Source: Choricystis sp. odSpoLacu1
Lineage: Eukaryota > Chlorophyta > Trebouxiophyceae
Length of the DNA: 64,000 nt
Direction: 5' to 3'
Assembly: GCA_958009055.1 (NCBI GenBank)
Contig: OY253654.1
Span: 806,001-870,000 of the forward strand
Notes under the pieces: model-generated
The model's database searches: none
What the model was told of the DNA's origin: nothing
The model's input: the letters and a program-made list of their open reading frames with translations, nothing else
Translations under genes and position numbers: made by a program
Part shown: in pieces, positions 10,036-21,108 of the stretch
How the letters are laid out: each line of letters begins with the position of its first letter
Numbering within the stretch: position 1 is the first letter of the stretch

Positions 10036-12776
10036 ATGGCCACCAACGGCGCCCCCTCCGCAGCCATCGTGGCCCACGCGGACAGGGCGCCCCCGCTGGG
10101 CGTGCTGCTGGCGGCGCACGTGGGCGGCGTCCCGCTCGACACCAAAGTCGACGCGCGCCTGGCCAAAGGGGCGGAGCCGAGGCTGGAGCTGGAGGGCGGG
10201 TGAGTCAGTGTGTGTGTGTGTGTGTGATGGAACGAGGACGAGGATGGAGGCGGCAGGAGGGCGTGTGGGCGCGGGGAGACGCACACCCAATGCGAGCCGC
10301 CGTCGATCCCTCTCTCACCCTCCCTCAGCGTCACCCTCGACGGCCTCGCCTCCCTCGCCCGCTACGTCGCCCGCGTCGCGTCCCCGTCCTCCGCCCTCAC
10401 CGGTCCCCCCGGCGACACCGTGGCCTCAGTGCGGGTGGATGGGTGGATCGATTATGTTGCATCGAACTTCAAGCCCGGGCCTTCCCTCGCGTGCACGCTC
10501 GAAGCACTCAACGATTTCACCACCCTCCGCACGTACCTGGTCGGCGACGCCCCCACCGCCGCCGACTATGTGGCGTGGGGCGCGCTGCAGGCCAACGGCC
10601 AGTGGACCGCGCTGCGCAAAAAGTATCCACACGCGTCGCGCTGGCACGCCCACATCGGGGCGACCCCCGGGGCAGCCGACCTGGCGGACGCGCACGGTCT
10701 CGCCTTCCGCCCCGCCAACGAGCTGGCCAAAGCCAAAGCTGTGGCCAGTGGGTTGGGAGGCGGGACCACGGGGTCGTTTGACGTGGGCTTGCCTGGCGCA
10801 AAACAGGGCGCCGTCGTCACGCGCTTCCCCCCCGAACCATCTGGTTATCTTCACATCGGCCACGCCAAGGCCGCCCTGCTGAACGACTACTTTGCGCGCC
10901 ACTACGGTGGCAAGCTCATCCTGCGATTCGACGACACCAACCCCGCCAAAGAGTCGACCGAGTTCACTGATTCAATTTTGGCGGATTTAAAAACGCTCGG
11001 GGTTAAACATGACGCGTTAACCTACACCTCTGACTACTTTCTCCAGATGCTGGACCTGGCGGAGAGACTGATCAAGGCGGGCATCCTGTACGCGGACGAC
11101 ACGCCCGTGGAAAGGATGCGGGAGGAGAGGTTGGCGGGGGTGGAGAGCGCGTGCCGCACCCGCACCGTTGACGAAAACCTCGCCGCCTGGCGCGAAATGG
11201 TGGCTGGCTCCCCCGCCGGCCGCGCCACCGCCATGCGGTTCAAGATGGACATGGCGGCCACCAACAAGACGCTGTGCGACCCGGTGGCGTACCGGTGCAA
11301 CGAGACGCCGCACTGGCGCACGGGGACAAAGTACAAGGTGAGGAGAGAGGAAAGAGGGGGAGGGTTTTTTTGAGAGGGGGAGAGGAGGTGGCGGCCACCG
11401 CCCCCTCCCCCCCTCTCAATGCCACACAGTTGCACACGCCACACACACCATATCCCCCCGCGCGAAGGGAGGCCCGCGCCGGCTGCATGCTTTGTCATGC
11501 GAACCTCCGGCGCGGCTTCTTTGTGCTCCTTTATGCACCGTGGGGGAGAGCACTTGCTCGGGGCAAACGGGTGAAGGCGGCGACTTCTAAACGAGGCGTG
11601 AGCACGTCTTCAATCTGCCCCGGCACACTTTTCTTTGTTTCGGAATGAAACTTTTTTTCTCTCAAACGTGAAAAACATACACACACAAAATACAACACCT
11701 TCCCTCCAAACACACCACAGGTCTACCCCACCTACGACTGCGCCTGCCCCTTTGTGGACGCTCTGGAGGGCGTCACCCACGCGCTGCGCACGTCCGAGTA
11801 CAAAGACAGGGAGGAACAGTTTTACCGCATCCTCGACCTGCAGCGCTCGGTGTGGCCCGACCTGCCGCACGTGCACGTGTGGGACTACGCCCGCCTCGCC
11901 TTTGTCCACACCGTCCTGTCCAAGCGCAAGCTGCTGTGGTTTGTGGAGAAGGGCGTGGTGAGCGGGTGGGACGACCCGCGCTTTCCGACGGTGCGCGGCG
12001 TGCTGCGCCGCGGCCTCACTGTGCCCGCTCTGCGCTCCTTCATCCTAGAGCAGGGCGCCTCCAAGAACACGACTCTGCAGTCGTGGGACAAACTGTGGGC
12101 CCTCAACCGGGCGGCCATCGACCCCGTGTGCCCGCGCCAAACGGCAGTCGCGCGTGCGGGGCACGTGCGGTTGACGCTGGCCGGCGCGCCCGACCCCCCA
12201 GAAGTCGTGTCCCTGCCCCGCCACAAAAAGCATGAGCCCGCTGGCATGAAGCAGACGACCCGGTCGGCGGCCGTGTGGCTGGACGCGGCCGACGCGGCGG
12301 CCATCGAGGCAGGGGAGGAGGTGACGCTGATGGACTGGGGCAACGCGGTCGTCGAAACAATCGACAAAAACCCGGACGGCTCTGTCGCCTCCATGGCTGG
12401 CCGCCTGCACCTGGCCGGCTCTGTCAAGACCACCAAGCTCAAGCTGACGTGGTTGCCCGACCACCCGGCCGCCCAGCTGACGCCGTTGACACTGGTGGAG
12501 TTGGGGCCGCTGCTGTCGGTCCCGAAAATCGAGGAAGGGATGGAGTTTGAGGCCGCGGTGGCCCCCGTCTCCCGCTGGGAGACGCCCGCCGATGGCGACC
12601 CCAACATGGCGGCCCTGGAGGTGGGTGAGATTCTGCAGCTGGAGCGGGTGGGGTACTACATTGTGGATCAACCCGCGCGTGGAGGAGAGCCCGCCATGTT
12701 GATCCGCATCCCAGACGGCAAGAAGGGGTCGTTCCTGGGGCCGGTGGCGGCCCAGCTGGAGGGGGGCAAGAAGTGA
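10036..12776 (+). CDS. glutamyl-tRNA synthetase, cytosolic (eukaryotic/archaeal type)
   Basis: Three exons: 10036-10199, 10329-11337 and 11721-12776, giving 742 aa in one uninterrupted frame. Residues 1 to about 195 form a GST-like N-terminal domain (PTAADYVAWGALQANGQWTA), as in yeast and plant cytosolic GluRS. The catalytic domain begins FPPEPSGYLHIGHAKAALLN (HIGH motif), continues LILRFDDTNPAKESTEF, and carries the class-c KMSKS equivalent LSKRKLLWFVEKG. The anticodon-binding half is beta-rich (EGEEVTLMDWGNAV-like region). The YD.ACP element after the second intron (VYPTYDCACPFVDALEGVTH) and the HIGH context favour GluRS over GlnRS. Exon phases check. The second intron (383 bp) is longer than the first (129 bp). 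No targeting leader. Confidence 0.95.
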
Positions 12777-13427
12777 AGAGGGAGAGAGTGGTGTGGATTG
12801 TAGCAGAGAGAGAGAGAGAGTGTCCCTTCCCGAGAGAGTAACGTTTCTTTAATCGATCGGTTTGTTTCACAAGCGTAAAAAAAAAACACGGTGTTATCAG
12901 CATTGGATGAATAAGCAAAAGAGCTGGACACGCTCGAACAGCGCGCCGCCTGCTGCAACGTCGCAAGTTTGCGACGACACACAAAAGAAAACAAAGGGGG
13001 GTACGGGAAATCGTGTTTTTGATCGACTCTCTCTCTCCTGCGTGCGGGTGTAGTAACGGGTAGAATTGTCTCTGTCGCCCCTGCGATGGTGCTCCAAGCT
13101 CGCACAACAAGGAACGTGATTTGGCCAATCCTTCCCATCAGCTGGGTATGAACATCGATCACCGGTTGTTGTGGGGGGGAAGGTGTGGGGAAGAAGACGA
13201 AAAAAGGGGGGCCTTGGTTTTGGGTTTTTTGTTTTTTGGTGTTGGAGTTTTGCGGCCCTCCCTCCCCACCCCACCAGCCGGCTTGCCAAACAAGGGGGCG
13301 CAGACGCAACAGGCATTGCTTGTTGTTTGTTGGTTGCCTGAAAAAAATGTCGTCCCGCCAGGCGCGGCGCACACAATCATCGTCACCACCACCCCCACTC
13401 TCCCCCATCCTCTCGTCCCTCTCTCTT
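12777..13427. other. intergenic region between converging genes
   Basis: About 650 bp between the stops of the GluRS gene (+) and the unknown gene at 13428-15598 (-). It presumably holds both 3' UTRs. It is locally AT-richer than coding DNA, with A8-A10 and T-rich tracts near 12870 and 13220, and an (AG)n stretch at 12805-12820. No reading frame with protein-like composition and no RNA gene was recognised. Confidence 0.4.
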
Positions 13428-15598
13428 TCACTCGTCCAGCGACCCGTACGCCGACGTCTCCAGCCCCGCGTACAGCGGCGCTTCATCCACCGAGGACGGT
13501 CCCACCACCGGGGACGGCGACGGTGACGCCTCGTAGGTGGGGGCGGCGCGGGCGCCAGACGCGCCCGCGCCCTCAAACGCGAGCGGCGCGGCCACCGCGT
13601 CGCCCCCGCCGTCCGCCATGACCGCCTCCCGCAGGAAGCGGGCACCGTCGGCCGCCTTGTCGGCGGCGGAGGCGGTGAGCTCGGGCACGCGGGCGCGGGC
13701 GGCGGCGGTGCCGGCCTCCCACGCTCCGAGCGCGGCGGCAGCCAGGTCGGCGGCAGCCGTGCAGGCAGAGGCGGCGTCGGCGGCGTCTTTGACGGCCGCA
13801 TAGTCGGTCGTCAACGCCAGGTCGGCCAGGTGGCGCTGCACCGCGCCCAGGGCGGCGGCGCCCGCGTCGGAGGCGGCCTGGGCGGCCGCGCGCGCGCGCC
13901 GTCTTTCGCGTCGTTGAAGGACGCCGCAGCCACGGCCGCCACATATAGCGACCCCGCCATGCGGGTGGCGGCCGCGTGGGAGGCGGCCCACAGGGCGGCC
14001 TCCTCGGCGGCGGCGGCGGAGGAGGCGGCGCGCGCAGCATTGAAGGCAGCGGCAGCCGACTTGGCGGCCGCGCCGCCCGCGCGGCGCGCGGCACCGCACG
14101 CGGCAGCGACAGCAGCCGCGGCTTCAGCCACATCCGCCGCGTGCTTGGCGGAGCGTGCGTGCTCGGCAGCGGCTTCCTGGGCGCGGGCGGCGCCGACAGA
14201 CTCTTCAGGGGAGACGACGAGGCCGGTGCCGGCGGGGCCAAACGCGGTTTCCAGCACGCGGCGCTGCGCGTCGGCGCCCGCGGCCGCGCGCGCGGCGGCA
14301 GTCGCGGTCGCGATCGCGGCCGCCTCCCCACGCCACGCGGCAATGGCGGCATCCAAGGCGGTCCCCACATCAGCAGAGGCGGCGGCGCCCAGGCCGGCAG
14401 CGTCAAGAAGGGCGGCCGACGAGTCGATCGCGTCCACGCTCAAAAAGACAGACGCGCCGCCCGCGCGTTCCGCCATAAAGTTGAACTCGAGGGAGGAAGC
14501 GTCAAAGCCATCCACACCCTCCAGCCGGCCCAGCAGCAGGGGGCCGGCGGGCAGGTGGGCGCAGTGCAGCCAGCCAGCGGCGGCGGCGGGGGACGCCGAC
14601 CAGGAGAGGACAGACGCGCGCGAAAAGGCTGCGGCTGGCACGCGGCGCCCGCCCAGGGTGACGATGCCGTTGGCGATGGTGAGGCCGGGGCCGCGGCGGG
14701 CGGCGCCGTCGCGGGCGCCCGACGTGGGGGAGGGAGGGGGGAGGAGCAGAGTGTCGTACTCACCGTCGAAAGCGGAAAGCGAGGGCAGCGCCGCGGGCGA
14801 CGCGGCGACGCGGCGCGCCGTCACGTTGGCCTTGCCCGACACGCGGGGCGGGGCGACGGGCCAGTGGGCGGGCGGTTGCCCCGTGGCGCCGTCGTGCCAG
14901 AGGAGGCCGTGGCACTGGGGCGCGACGTAGGCTCCATCATCGTCTTCCCCGACCACGCCCTGCTGCGCGGCGGCGCGCGAGCCCGCCGAAAACGCGAGCT
15001 GCAGGTGCACCCGCGTCGCCGTCCCGTCGGGAGAGGCACACGGCAGAGATGTCATGGTGCGCAGGACGCCGTCTTCGAACGCAAAGTCGACGGCTGCGCC
15101 GTCGAGGAAAGCAGCCACGCCACCCGTGTCCAAAACGGCCAGCTCGAGCGTAGCTGCGGGTTCGCCCGCCCCAGTCGCCCCATCCCACGGGTGGGCGCCA
15201 TCCGCCGACCACTGTACAAACAGGGTGTAGCGTCCCGCCCAGGCGGCGGCATCGTCCAGGCGGGAGCGGGTGAGGGCGTAGGAGAGTTCGGAGGGGCCAG
15301 ACGCGCACACGCGCGCGCGCAGCCAGTCGGCGACGTCGAGCTCAGACCCAAACTTGTTCCTGCCGCCGCCACCGCCCAGCAGGGACGTCAGCTCAGCACG
15401 CGCCTCAGCATCGGTGCGCAGGCGGGCAGCCAGGGACGCGGCGTCAGCAGCCGGGGGGGTGGTGCGGCGCGCGGCCGTCCCGCGCGGCGTCGCGGTGAGC
15501 GCAATCGTGCGCGGCGTCAGTGGGCCGTCCCCCGCCTTGGACAGGGCCAGGGAGGGCATGCGCGAGGGGGCGCGCGGCTTGCGGGACAGGATGCCCAT
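13428..15598 (-). CDS. unknown protein A: conserved 'WAGRYTLFVQW' domain plus long Ala-rich helical tail (tandem paralogue)
   Basis: Not recognised; homologous to the neighbouring gene at 16468-18763. Start ATG at 15596-15598 (MGILSRKPRA). After an Ala/Arg/Thr-rich leader, a globular region (about residues 65-340) contains the shared elements ELDVADWLRA, WAGRYTLFVQWSADGAHPWD, CHGLLWHDG and WPVAPPRVSGKANVTARR, likely beta-rich with a small helical N-part. The C-terminal half is strongly alanine-rich and helical (e.g. AAAAFNAARAASSAAAAEEA, DYAAVKDAADAAS), without membrane segments, and ends AYGSLDE. One frame change lies in a (GC)n tract (about 13886-13899); both sides match the paralogue's composition. 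No intron seen. The N-terminus could be a transit peptide, but this is weak. Role unknown. Confidence 0.7.
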
Positions 15599-16467
15599 GT
15601 GGAGGGTGGGTTGGTGGAGTTTGGGAGGTCTGGGGGGGAGGGGGACGGGGGGGAAGAACGAGCGTTGGTTGAAACACTGTGGGGCCTGTCCACACGCACC
15701 ACGCCTCCCTCGCCGCGCAACTGCAGGCTCCACGTTGACACATCAGTGCGGCCCACCACACAAGGCAGGCGGTGGGACGGTGCGAGGGCGGGAAAGGGGG
15801 TGGGCGGCACGCGTCGCAAGCACGCACATGGGGCTAGCGCGCTGCGAGCGCCCGCGTCGCCCCTTGCAGCGGGTGGGTGCAGGCCCCGCATGGAGGCGCG
15901 CACGCCGCCAACGCCGTCACTGTGCACAAATGCACCGTTGTACGGGGAGCAGCACCAATGGGCCCTGCCGCGGTGACGCCGGGCGGGGGCACCGCATGGC
16001 GCGTGCAGAGGGACGTCGCGCGCGCGGCGTCCCTCCCCGCCCCGCGGCGCACACGCACTCTCCCTCCCGTGGTTTCGTGCGGGGGTGCGCACCTTGTTGT
16101 GTGTGAGACAGAAGGGCCGGGAGGGAAAACGCGGGGAGGGCGGTTTTCGGTCGGGGCTCCAGTCGCGCAAAGAAAACGCGACGGGTGTGTGAGAGAAGCA
16201 ACGCTGGGACCCCCCGGTCGTCGTGTTTCACCTCTAAACGCCCCGTGCCTTGTTTTGGTGTTTTCCTTTGTTTGCACGCCCCCACACCCCCAGTGTTTGA
16301 AACGCAAGTGTACGTGTTGTTGTCTTTCGATGGCGGCGACCAGAAAATACGAAGCAAAAAAAATCAAGGCAAGTTCTTTTATCCCCGTCGACGCCCCCCT
16401 CCCTCTCACCCCGCCTCCCTCCACTCTCTCCCCCACACACCCACCTCCTTCCCTCTCTCTCCCCCCA
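15599..16467. other. intergenic region between the tandem paralogues
   Basis: About 870 bp separate the start of paralogue A from the stop of paralogue B, so it must hold A's promoter and B's 3' UTR. GC-rich with mixed CT- and GT-rich patches. No protein-like frame shared with the paralogues, no RNA gene and no mobile element was recognised. Confidence 0.35.
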
Positions 16468-18763
16468 TTACTTGTTCACCGCGCGCAGCAGGCGGTGGCA
16501 CCCCTCCGACGCCTCCGCCGCCCCGCGCGCCGCGTCCACCGCGGCCGCGCGGGCGTCGGCCGTGTTGGCGGCCCACCCCGCGGCCGCGGCGCGCGCGGCT
16601 TCCAGCGCGCGCCCCGCCACGTCGGACGCTTCCGCCACGTCCTTGAGCTTGAGGTAGTCGCGTTGAGCGGCGTACGTGGCGATGCCTTGTTCCACGGCGC
16701 GCAGGGCGGCGGCGGCGGCGGCGGCAGCCGCGTCGGCCGCGTCGCCCGCCGCGCCGCGCGCCGCGTTGAAGGCTTGGCACGCGCGCGCGGCGGCCGCGGC
16801 CGCCGCCCCCGCCCGAGTGACGCCGGCGGCATCGCAGGCACGCACGGCCGCAGCTTCCGCGGCGGCGGCGGAGGCAGCGGCCTGGGAGGCGCGCCACGCG
16901 GCGACCGCGGCCTTGGACGTCGCGTCGACGGACGCAGCAGCAGCTTCAGCGGCTTCGGCAGCGGGCAACGCGCCCGCGGCCGCGTCGGCAGCCACGCGGG
17001 CAGCAGCAGCAGCTTCCGTCGCTTCGTCAGCGGCGGCGGCAGCAGCCGCGGCGGCGCGGGTGTCCAGCACGGGCGGCGCGGCAAGGCACGCGCCGCCAAA
17101 CGCGGCCGCGGCCGTCCCCCCCACGTCGTGCAGCGCGTCCAGCGCGTCAAAGTCGCGCCGCATGGCGTGCAGCATGGCGTCGTGCGCCACCAGGACGTCC
17201 TCCGCGGCGGCGCCGTCGCGGAGTTCGGCCCAGCAGGCGGCCGCGCAGCGCAGGAGGCCGCCCGAGAGCAGGGCGCCGGCGGCCGCGGCGGACGCGACAA
17301 CAGCCCGGCCCACGGTACCCGGAATGCGGCCGTCGGGGGGGAGGCGGGAGGGGGCCCCCCGGGGCTCACCAAACGCGTTGAAGCCCGAGGGGGGGGGGGG
17401 GGGGCGCCCGCGGCAAAGAGGTTGCCCGCGAACACCGGGCCGCCCGGGCCGGCCAGGAACTGCAGCCAGGCGGAGCACCCGGCCTCATCCTCCCAGGACA
17501 GCACGTTGTTGGCGTCAAACGCCCACCCGGTGACCGGGGTGCCGCCCACGGTGACGGACGGGGGGGTGTCGGCGGACGCGGCGGCGGCGACCACGACGTC
17601 GGCGAGCGGGGCGGGCGCGCCCCCCGCGCCATCAGGCAGCGCGTGCACCGCGTACGCCCCGGCAAACGCCGCCAGCGCGTCGCACGCGCCCGGGCGCACG
17701 GCAGCCGCCCGCGTGGCGACGTTGACTTTGCCGGACACAAGGGGAGGGGCGACCGGCCACTCGGTGGGGGCCGCAGCGGCGTCAGCCGGCCACAGCACGC
17801 CGTGGCATTGAAGGCCATAGTAAGAGGGCGCCCCGTCCCGCGCCCCATACCCAAAGAAGGCGGACAGTTGGAGCTCCAGCTTGACCTCCACAATGGCGCC
17901 GGTGGGGGTGGTCCAGGGGGTAGGGTGGGCAGACTTGAGGACGCCGTTTGAGAACGAGGCACCCGGGAGGGGAGACCCAGCCAGGAGAACCACGGGCGTG
18001 GCGCCACCACCAGGCGCGACACCAATCTCCAGCTCCACCGCGGGCGCGGGCGCCGCATCCCACGGGTGGGAGCCGTCGGCCGACCACTGGACGAAGAGGG
18101 TGTAGCGCCCCGCCCAGAACAGGAGGTCGCCCCCGCGCGCCGCGTCCAGCGCGGCCACCACGGACGAGGGGGGGCAGTCGAACCCTTCATCCCGCATCCA
18201 GTTGGCGACTTGGAGGTCACCGCCATCGATGAGGCAGTGTTCTTTGAGAAGTTGGGCGAGGCGTTGGCTGGAGGGTTGGGGAGCGGAGGGTGAGTGCGCC
18301 AATCGACGAAAAAAAACGAAAAATTCGCAGCGCGCGCGCGGTCGCGCGCGCTGGGGACGGCGCGTCCGGCCGCGTCCAACCATTCCACCAACACCATCCA
18401 TGTCCTGTGATGCGTGCGTGTGCGCCGAGGTGCGCGTTGGCGCGTCCGAGGGGGAGTGTGGGGAGGCGGGGGGGGCAGGGGCGAGCGCGCGGGCTCGCGC
18501 GCATGGGGGCAGCACAAATCCCTCTCCCCAACTCACCGGTACTCAGCCTTCTCCACCAGCGCCCGCGCAAACGCGCGCGCGTGCGTGCCGGCCGGTCCCG
18601 CCAGCGAGGCGGCGGCCGCGGCCGCCGCGCGGGCGGGCGCGGCGCGCGGCGGCGCGACAGGCATCGCGCGCGCGGACAGGGCGACCGCATGCGGGGCGGG
18701 CGCGGCCTTGCCGTCGGGCGACCCCTCGGCCGCGGTGCCGCGAGGCGTGAAGCAGGCGAACAT
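16468..18763 (-). CDS. unknown protein B: paralogue of the 13428-15598 gene
   Basis: Two exons: 18763-18537 and 18267-16468 (269-bp intron, GTGAGT...CAG). Exon 1 (MFACFTPRGT...) is a basic Ala-rich leader ending in ALVEKAEYR. Exon 2 starts QRLAQLLKEHCLIDGGDLQV and carries the family elements: VANWMRDEGFDCP, WAGRYTLFVQWSADGSHPWD, YYGLQCHGVLWPAD, WPVAPPLVSGKVNVATR, and a later DANNVLSWEDEAGCSAWLQF matching A's SRASVLSWSASPAAAAGWLH. A 16-G run (17389-17404) breaks the frame, after which an Ala-rich helical region of about 300 residues follows (ARACQAFNAARGAAGDAADA, DYLKLKDVAEAS), ending RAVNK. Same strand, same order and same architecture as A: a tandem duplication. No known domain was recognised; a cytoskeletal or scaffold role would be speculation. 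Confidence 0.72.
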
Positions 18764-19047
18764 GTGTAGGGAGGGTGGGGAGGGAGGTAGAGGGCCAACC
18801 GGTATTTCGCGGAAGAGAAAATATGTTTTTTAGTGCGAGGGTTTGTGAGAGCGAGAGAGAAGGGCGACCGGGTTGTGAGCGTTTCTTCGACGCCCCCGGC
18901 ACACCACGCCCTCCCAACCCAAAACAAAAAAGCGGCGACACTAGACAGCATTTGTTTGATGACACGCGAAAAAGAAGACAAGGGAAAGAAGACAAGGCAA
19001 AAGGGGAGGAAGGCAAGGAAAAAAAACATAGGAAAAAAACGTCGAAA

Positions 19048-19425
19048 TCAAACCATGTACGCCGCGAGGTCGGCGTCCGGGTCGTTAGGGTCCGGGGGGC
19101 CCGAGAGCTCGCGCAGCAAGGCATTCACATCAATCACGCGTTCGCCTTCGACGACAGCCTCGTCGTCCCGGGGCGCGTTTGTCGCGCCAGCCGCGGCAGC
19201 CACGTCGGCACGGGTGAGGGGCGGCATGTCGGCGGGAAACTCGCGGCCGGTGGACACGGGGGTCGTGGACACACTGGATTTGTTGCTGTAGCCACCACCG
19301 CCCGATGAGGCGGGGCTGGAGGAGCCGCAGCCGCAGCCGCCGGAGGCATGCGGGCGCGCCGGCGCGCGGCGAGCGGCGCGCGCCTGGGGGCGGGCGGCGG
19401 TAGGGCGGAGCGTGACAGTGTGCAT
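19048..19425 (-). CDS. small unknown protein, possibly organelle-targeted
   Basis: 125 aa, single exon, start MHTVTLRPTAARPQ. The first 40-50 residues are rich in Arg, Ala, Thr and Pro and lack acidic residues, as in chloroplast or mitochondrial transit peptides. The rest holds a Gly/Cys/Ser stretch (GGCGCGSSSPASSGGGG) and an acidic C-terminus (VIDVNALLRELSGPPDPNDP then DADLAAYMV) that looks like a short conserved motif. Its start is 247 bp from the cpSRP43 start on the other strand, suggesting a shared promoter region. An in-frame upstream Met would extend it by about 80 residues of low-complexity sequence and is not preferred. No domain recognised. Confidence 0.5.
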   Translation of the reverse strand: MHTVTLRPTAARPQARAARRAPARPHASGGCGCGSSSPASSGGGGYSNKSSVSTTPVSTGREFPADMPPLTRADVAAAAGATNAPRDDEAVVEGERVIDVNALLRELSGPPDPNDPDADLAAYMV

Positions 19426-19671
19426 GGTGTGGGTGTGTATGGGTGTGTCGAGCGTGCTCGCAGCGTGTGTGGGCGTGGGGCGTGGGGCGATGGGTGACGG
19501 GAGAAACGGAAACGGAAATGGGTCGAGGGTCGGGTTTTGGGTAACTCTCGTCGCTCTGTTTTTTGCTTCGCCTCCCTCGCCGGCCCCCAAAAAACGCAGG
19601 CGTGCCTGTGCGTCCGCTCTGCTAACAGCACACGACAGACACACACACACTACGTGACCGCATCCTTCCAA

Positions 19672-20368
19672 ATGCGCGGCACACGCCCGCTCCCGCGCAC
19701 CGCGCGGTCACCCCCCGCCCGCCGCGTCGCACCCCCTCCCCGCGCCTCGCCCCAACCCGCCCCCCCCCCACACCCCATCCACCACTGACTACACACGCGG
19801 CGTCGTCGTCGACGTGGATGAAGTCGCTGGCGTGCGTGTCGTCCGCGGCGACGGTGGCCTCCCCCGCCCCGAGTACCTGATTCGCTGGGCCGACGGCGCC
19901 CCCGCCACGTGGGAGCCCGCCGCCCGGGTGGCCGACAACCTGTTGCGCGACTGGGAGGCGGCGTGGTGGGCGGCGTGTCGGAAGGGGGATGCAGCGACCG
20001 TGCGCAAAATGCTCGCGGGTGGCTCCCGCGTGCTCGCCTGCTGCGTCGACGAAAACAGGAGGTCCGGGCTGCACTATGCTGCAGGTGCAGGCTCGGCTGA
20101 AACTGCGGCCCTGCTAGTGGCGGCGGGTGCGAACGTGAATTTGAGGGATTCCGAAGGGTTTACACCTTTGCACCTGGCAGTCGGCTACTCCCACACACCC
20201 CTCGTCTCCCTGCTCCTGGACGCGGGCGCCGACCCGGATGCTCGGGATGCTCAGGGACGGGACGTGGTGGGGTTGGTGGCGTCGCTGCGGGCGTCCACGC
20301 CCCCCGCGCCCGAACTGTTGCAGCGGCGCGTGGCGCTGGAGGCGGCAGCCGCGATGCTCAATGGCAAG

Positions 20369-20409
<41 letters not shown>

Positions 20410-20961
20410 CCCAAACGCGTGTGCCTCCACGCCACGGATGCATGGTGGGGGGTGGGGAGGGTGGACAGTGTGCCTCACCGCCCGGGTGTTGGGAGTGTTG
20501 ACACAGTGGGGCAGTGCAAGACTGAGTGAGGCGGGGAGCGTGCCTTTTCCTTCCCTGCCAAAAAACCTTGGCACACCACCACACTCTCACCTCCCCACCC
20601 CCTCACAGACCACCTCTTCGAAGAAGTGGAGCCCGCCTCCATCGTGCGCGCCCGCCCCACCCCGTCGGGTGTGCGTGAATTTTTGGTCACGTGGCCAGAC
20701 GGACGCGACGACTCGTGGGTGCCTGAGACCGACGTCGCCCCCGACGTCGTGGCCGACTTTGATGCGGGGCTGGAGTATGCACCCGCAGCGCGGTTGACGC
20801 GGGAACGGAGGCGGGGGGATGGGCGCGAGTTTTGGGTCGAGTGGGCCGACGGGGCCGAAGCGTCCTGGGAACCCGAAGAGAATTTGGCGGCCGACGCGGT
20901 GGCCGCGTTTGACGCGGCGGCGCGGGAGAGGGCGAGGGAGTTGGCGGGGGGCAAGGCGTGA
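19672..20961 (+). CDS. cpSRP43: chloroplast signal recognition particle 43 kDa subunit (cpSRP43)
   Basis: Stromal chaperone that with cpSRP54 carries light-harvesting chlorophyll proteins to the Alb3 translocase. The diagnostic order is present: a transit-like N-terminus (MRGTRPLPRTARSPPARR); chromodomain 1 (EYLIRWADGAPATWEP); ankyrin repeats (RSGLHYAAGAGSAETAALLV, EGFTPLHLAVGYSHTPLVSL and flanks); chromodomain 2 (REFLVTWPDGRDDSWVPE); and chromodomain 3 (REFWVEWADGAEASWEPEEN). A run of 10 C (19760-19769) separates the leader from the mature frame and probably hides a one-base indel. One intron precedes chromodomain 2 (acceptor CCTCACAG before ACCACCTCTTC, about 20608). Its donor is unclear: either a GC-AG donor at AATG|GCAAGA (about 20362) or a GT inside the following TG repeat; the first gives MLN-DHLFEEVEP. 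Stop at 20959-20961. Confidence 0.93.
20372..20408 (+). repeat. (TG)n microsatellite at the cpSRP43 intron donor
   Basis: An uninterrupted alternating GT tract of about 37 bases begins immediately after the last codons before chromodomain 2 of cpSRP43. It lies at the start of the intron and makes the exact donor ambiguous. Confidence 0.9.
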
Positions 20962-21108
20962 TGAAGTGTAGAGAGAGCGATCAACGGAGTCACACAGGGC
21001 GGGGAGGTGGCGGAGAGTGAGCGCGCGAGGGTGACGGAAACAGGGCGAGCCCATGCCTGCCACTTTCCTCCGTTTTTTTCTCTCGCCCTCTCCCCTATCC
21101 CCACCATA

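Noticed and set aside
11338..11720. Possible tRNA or other RNA gene inside the 383-bp GluRS intron
   Set aside because: I found no consistent cloverleaf or B-box; the intron has clean GT/AG ends and correct phase.
12777..13427. Small gene in the convergent intergenic region
   Set aside because: Short open frames have homopolymer-rich composition and no motif; read as 3' UTRs.
19789..20961. Generic ankyrin or chromodomain chromatin protein instead of cpSRP43
   Set aside because: The order chromodomain-ankyrin-chromodomain-chromodomain plus transit-like N-terminus is specific to cpSRP43.
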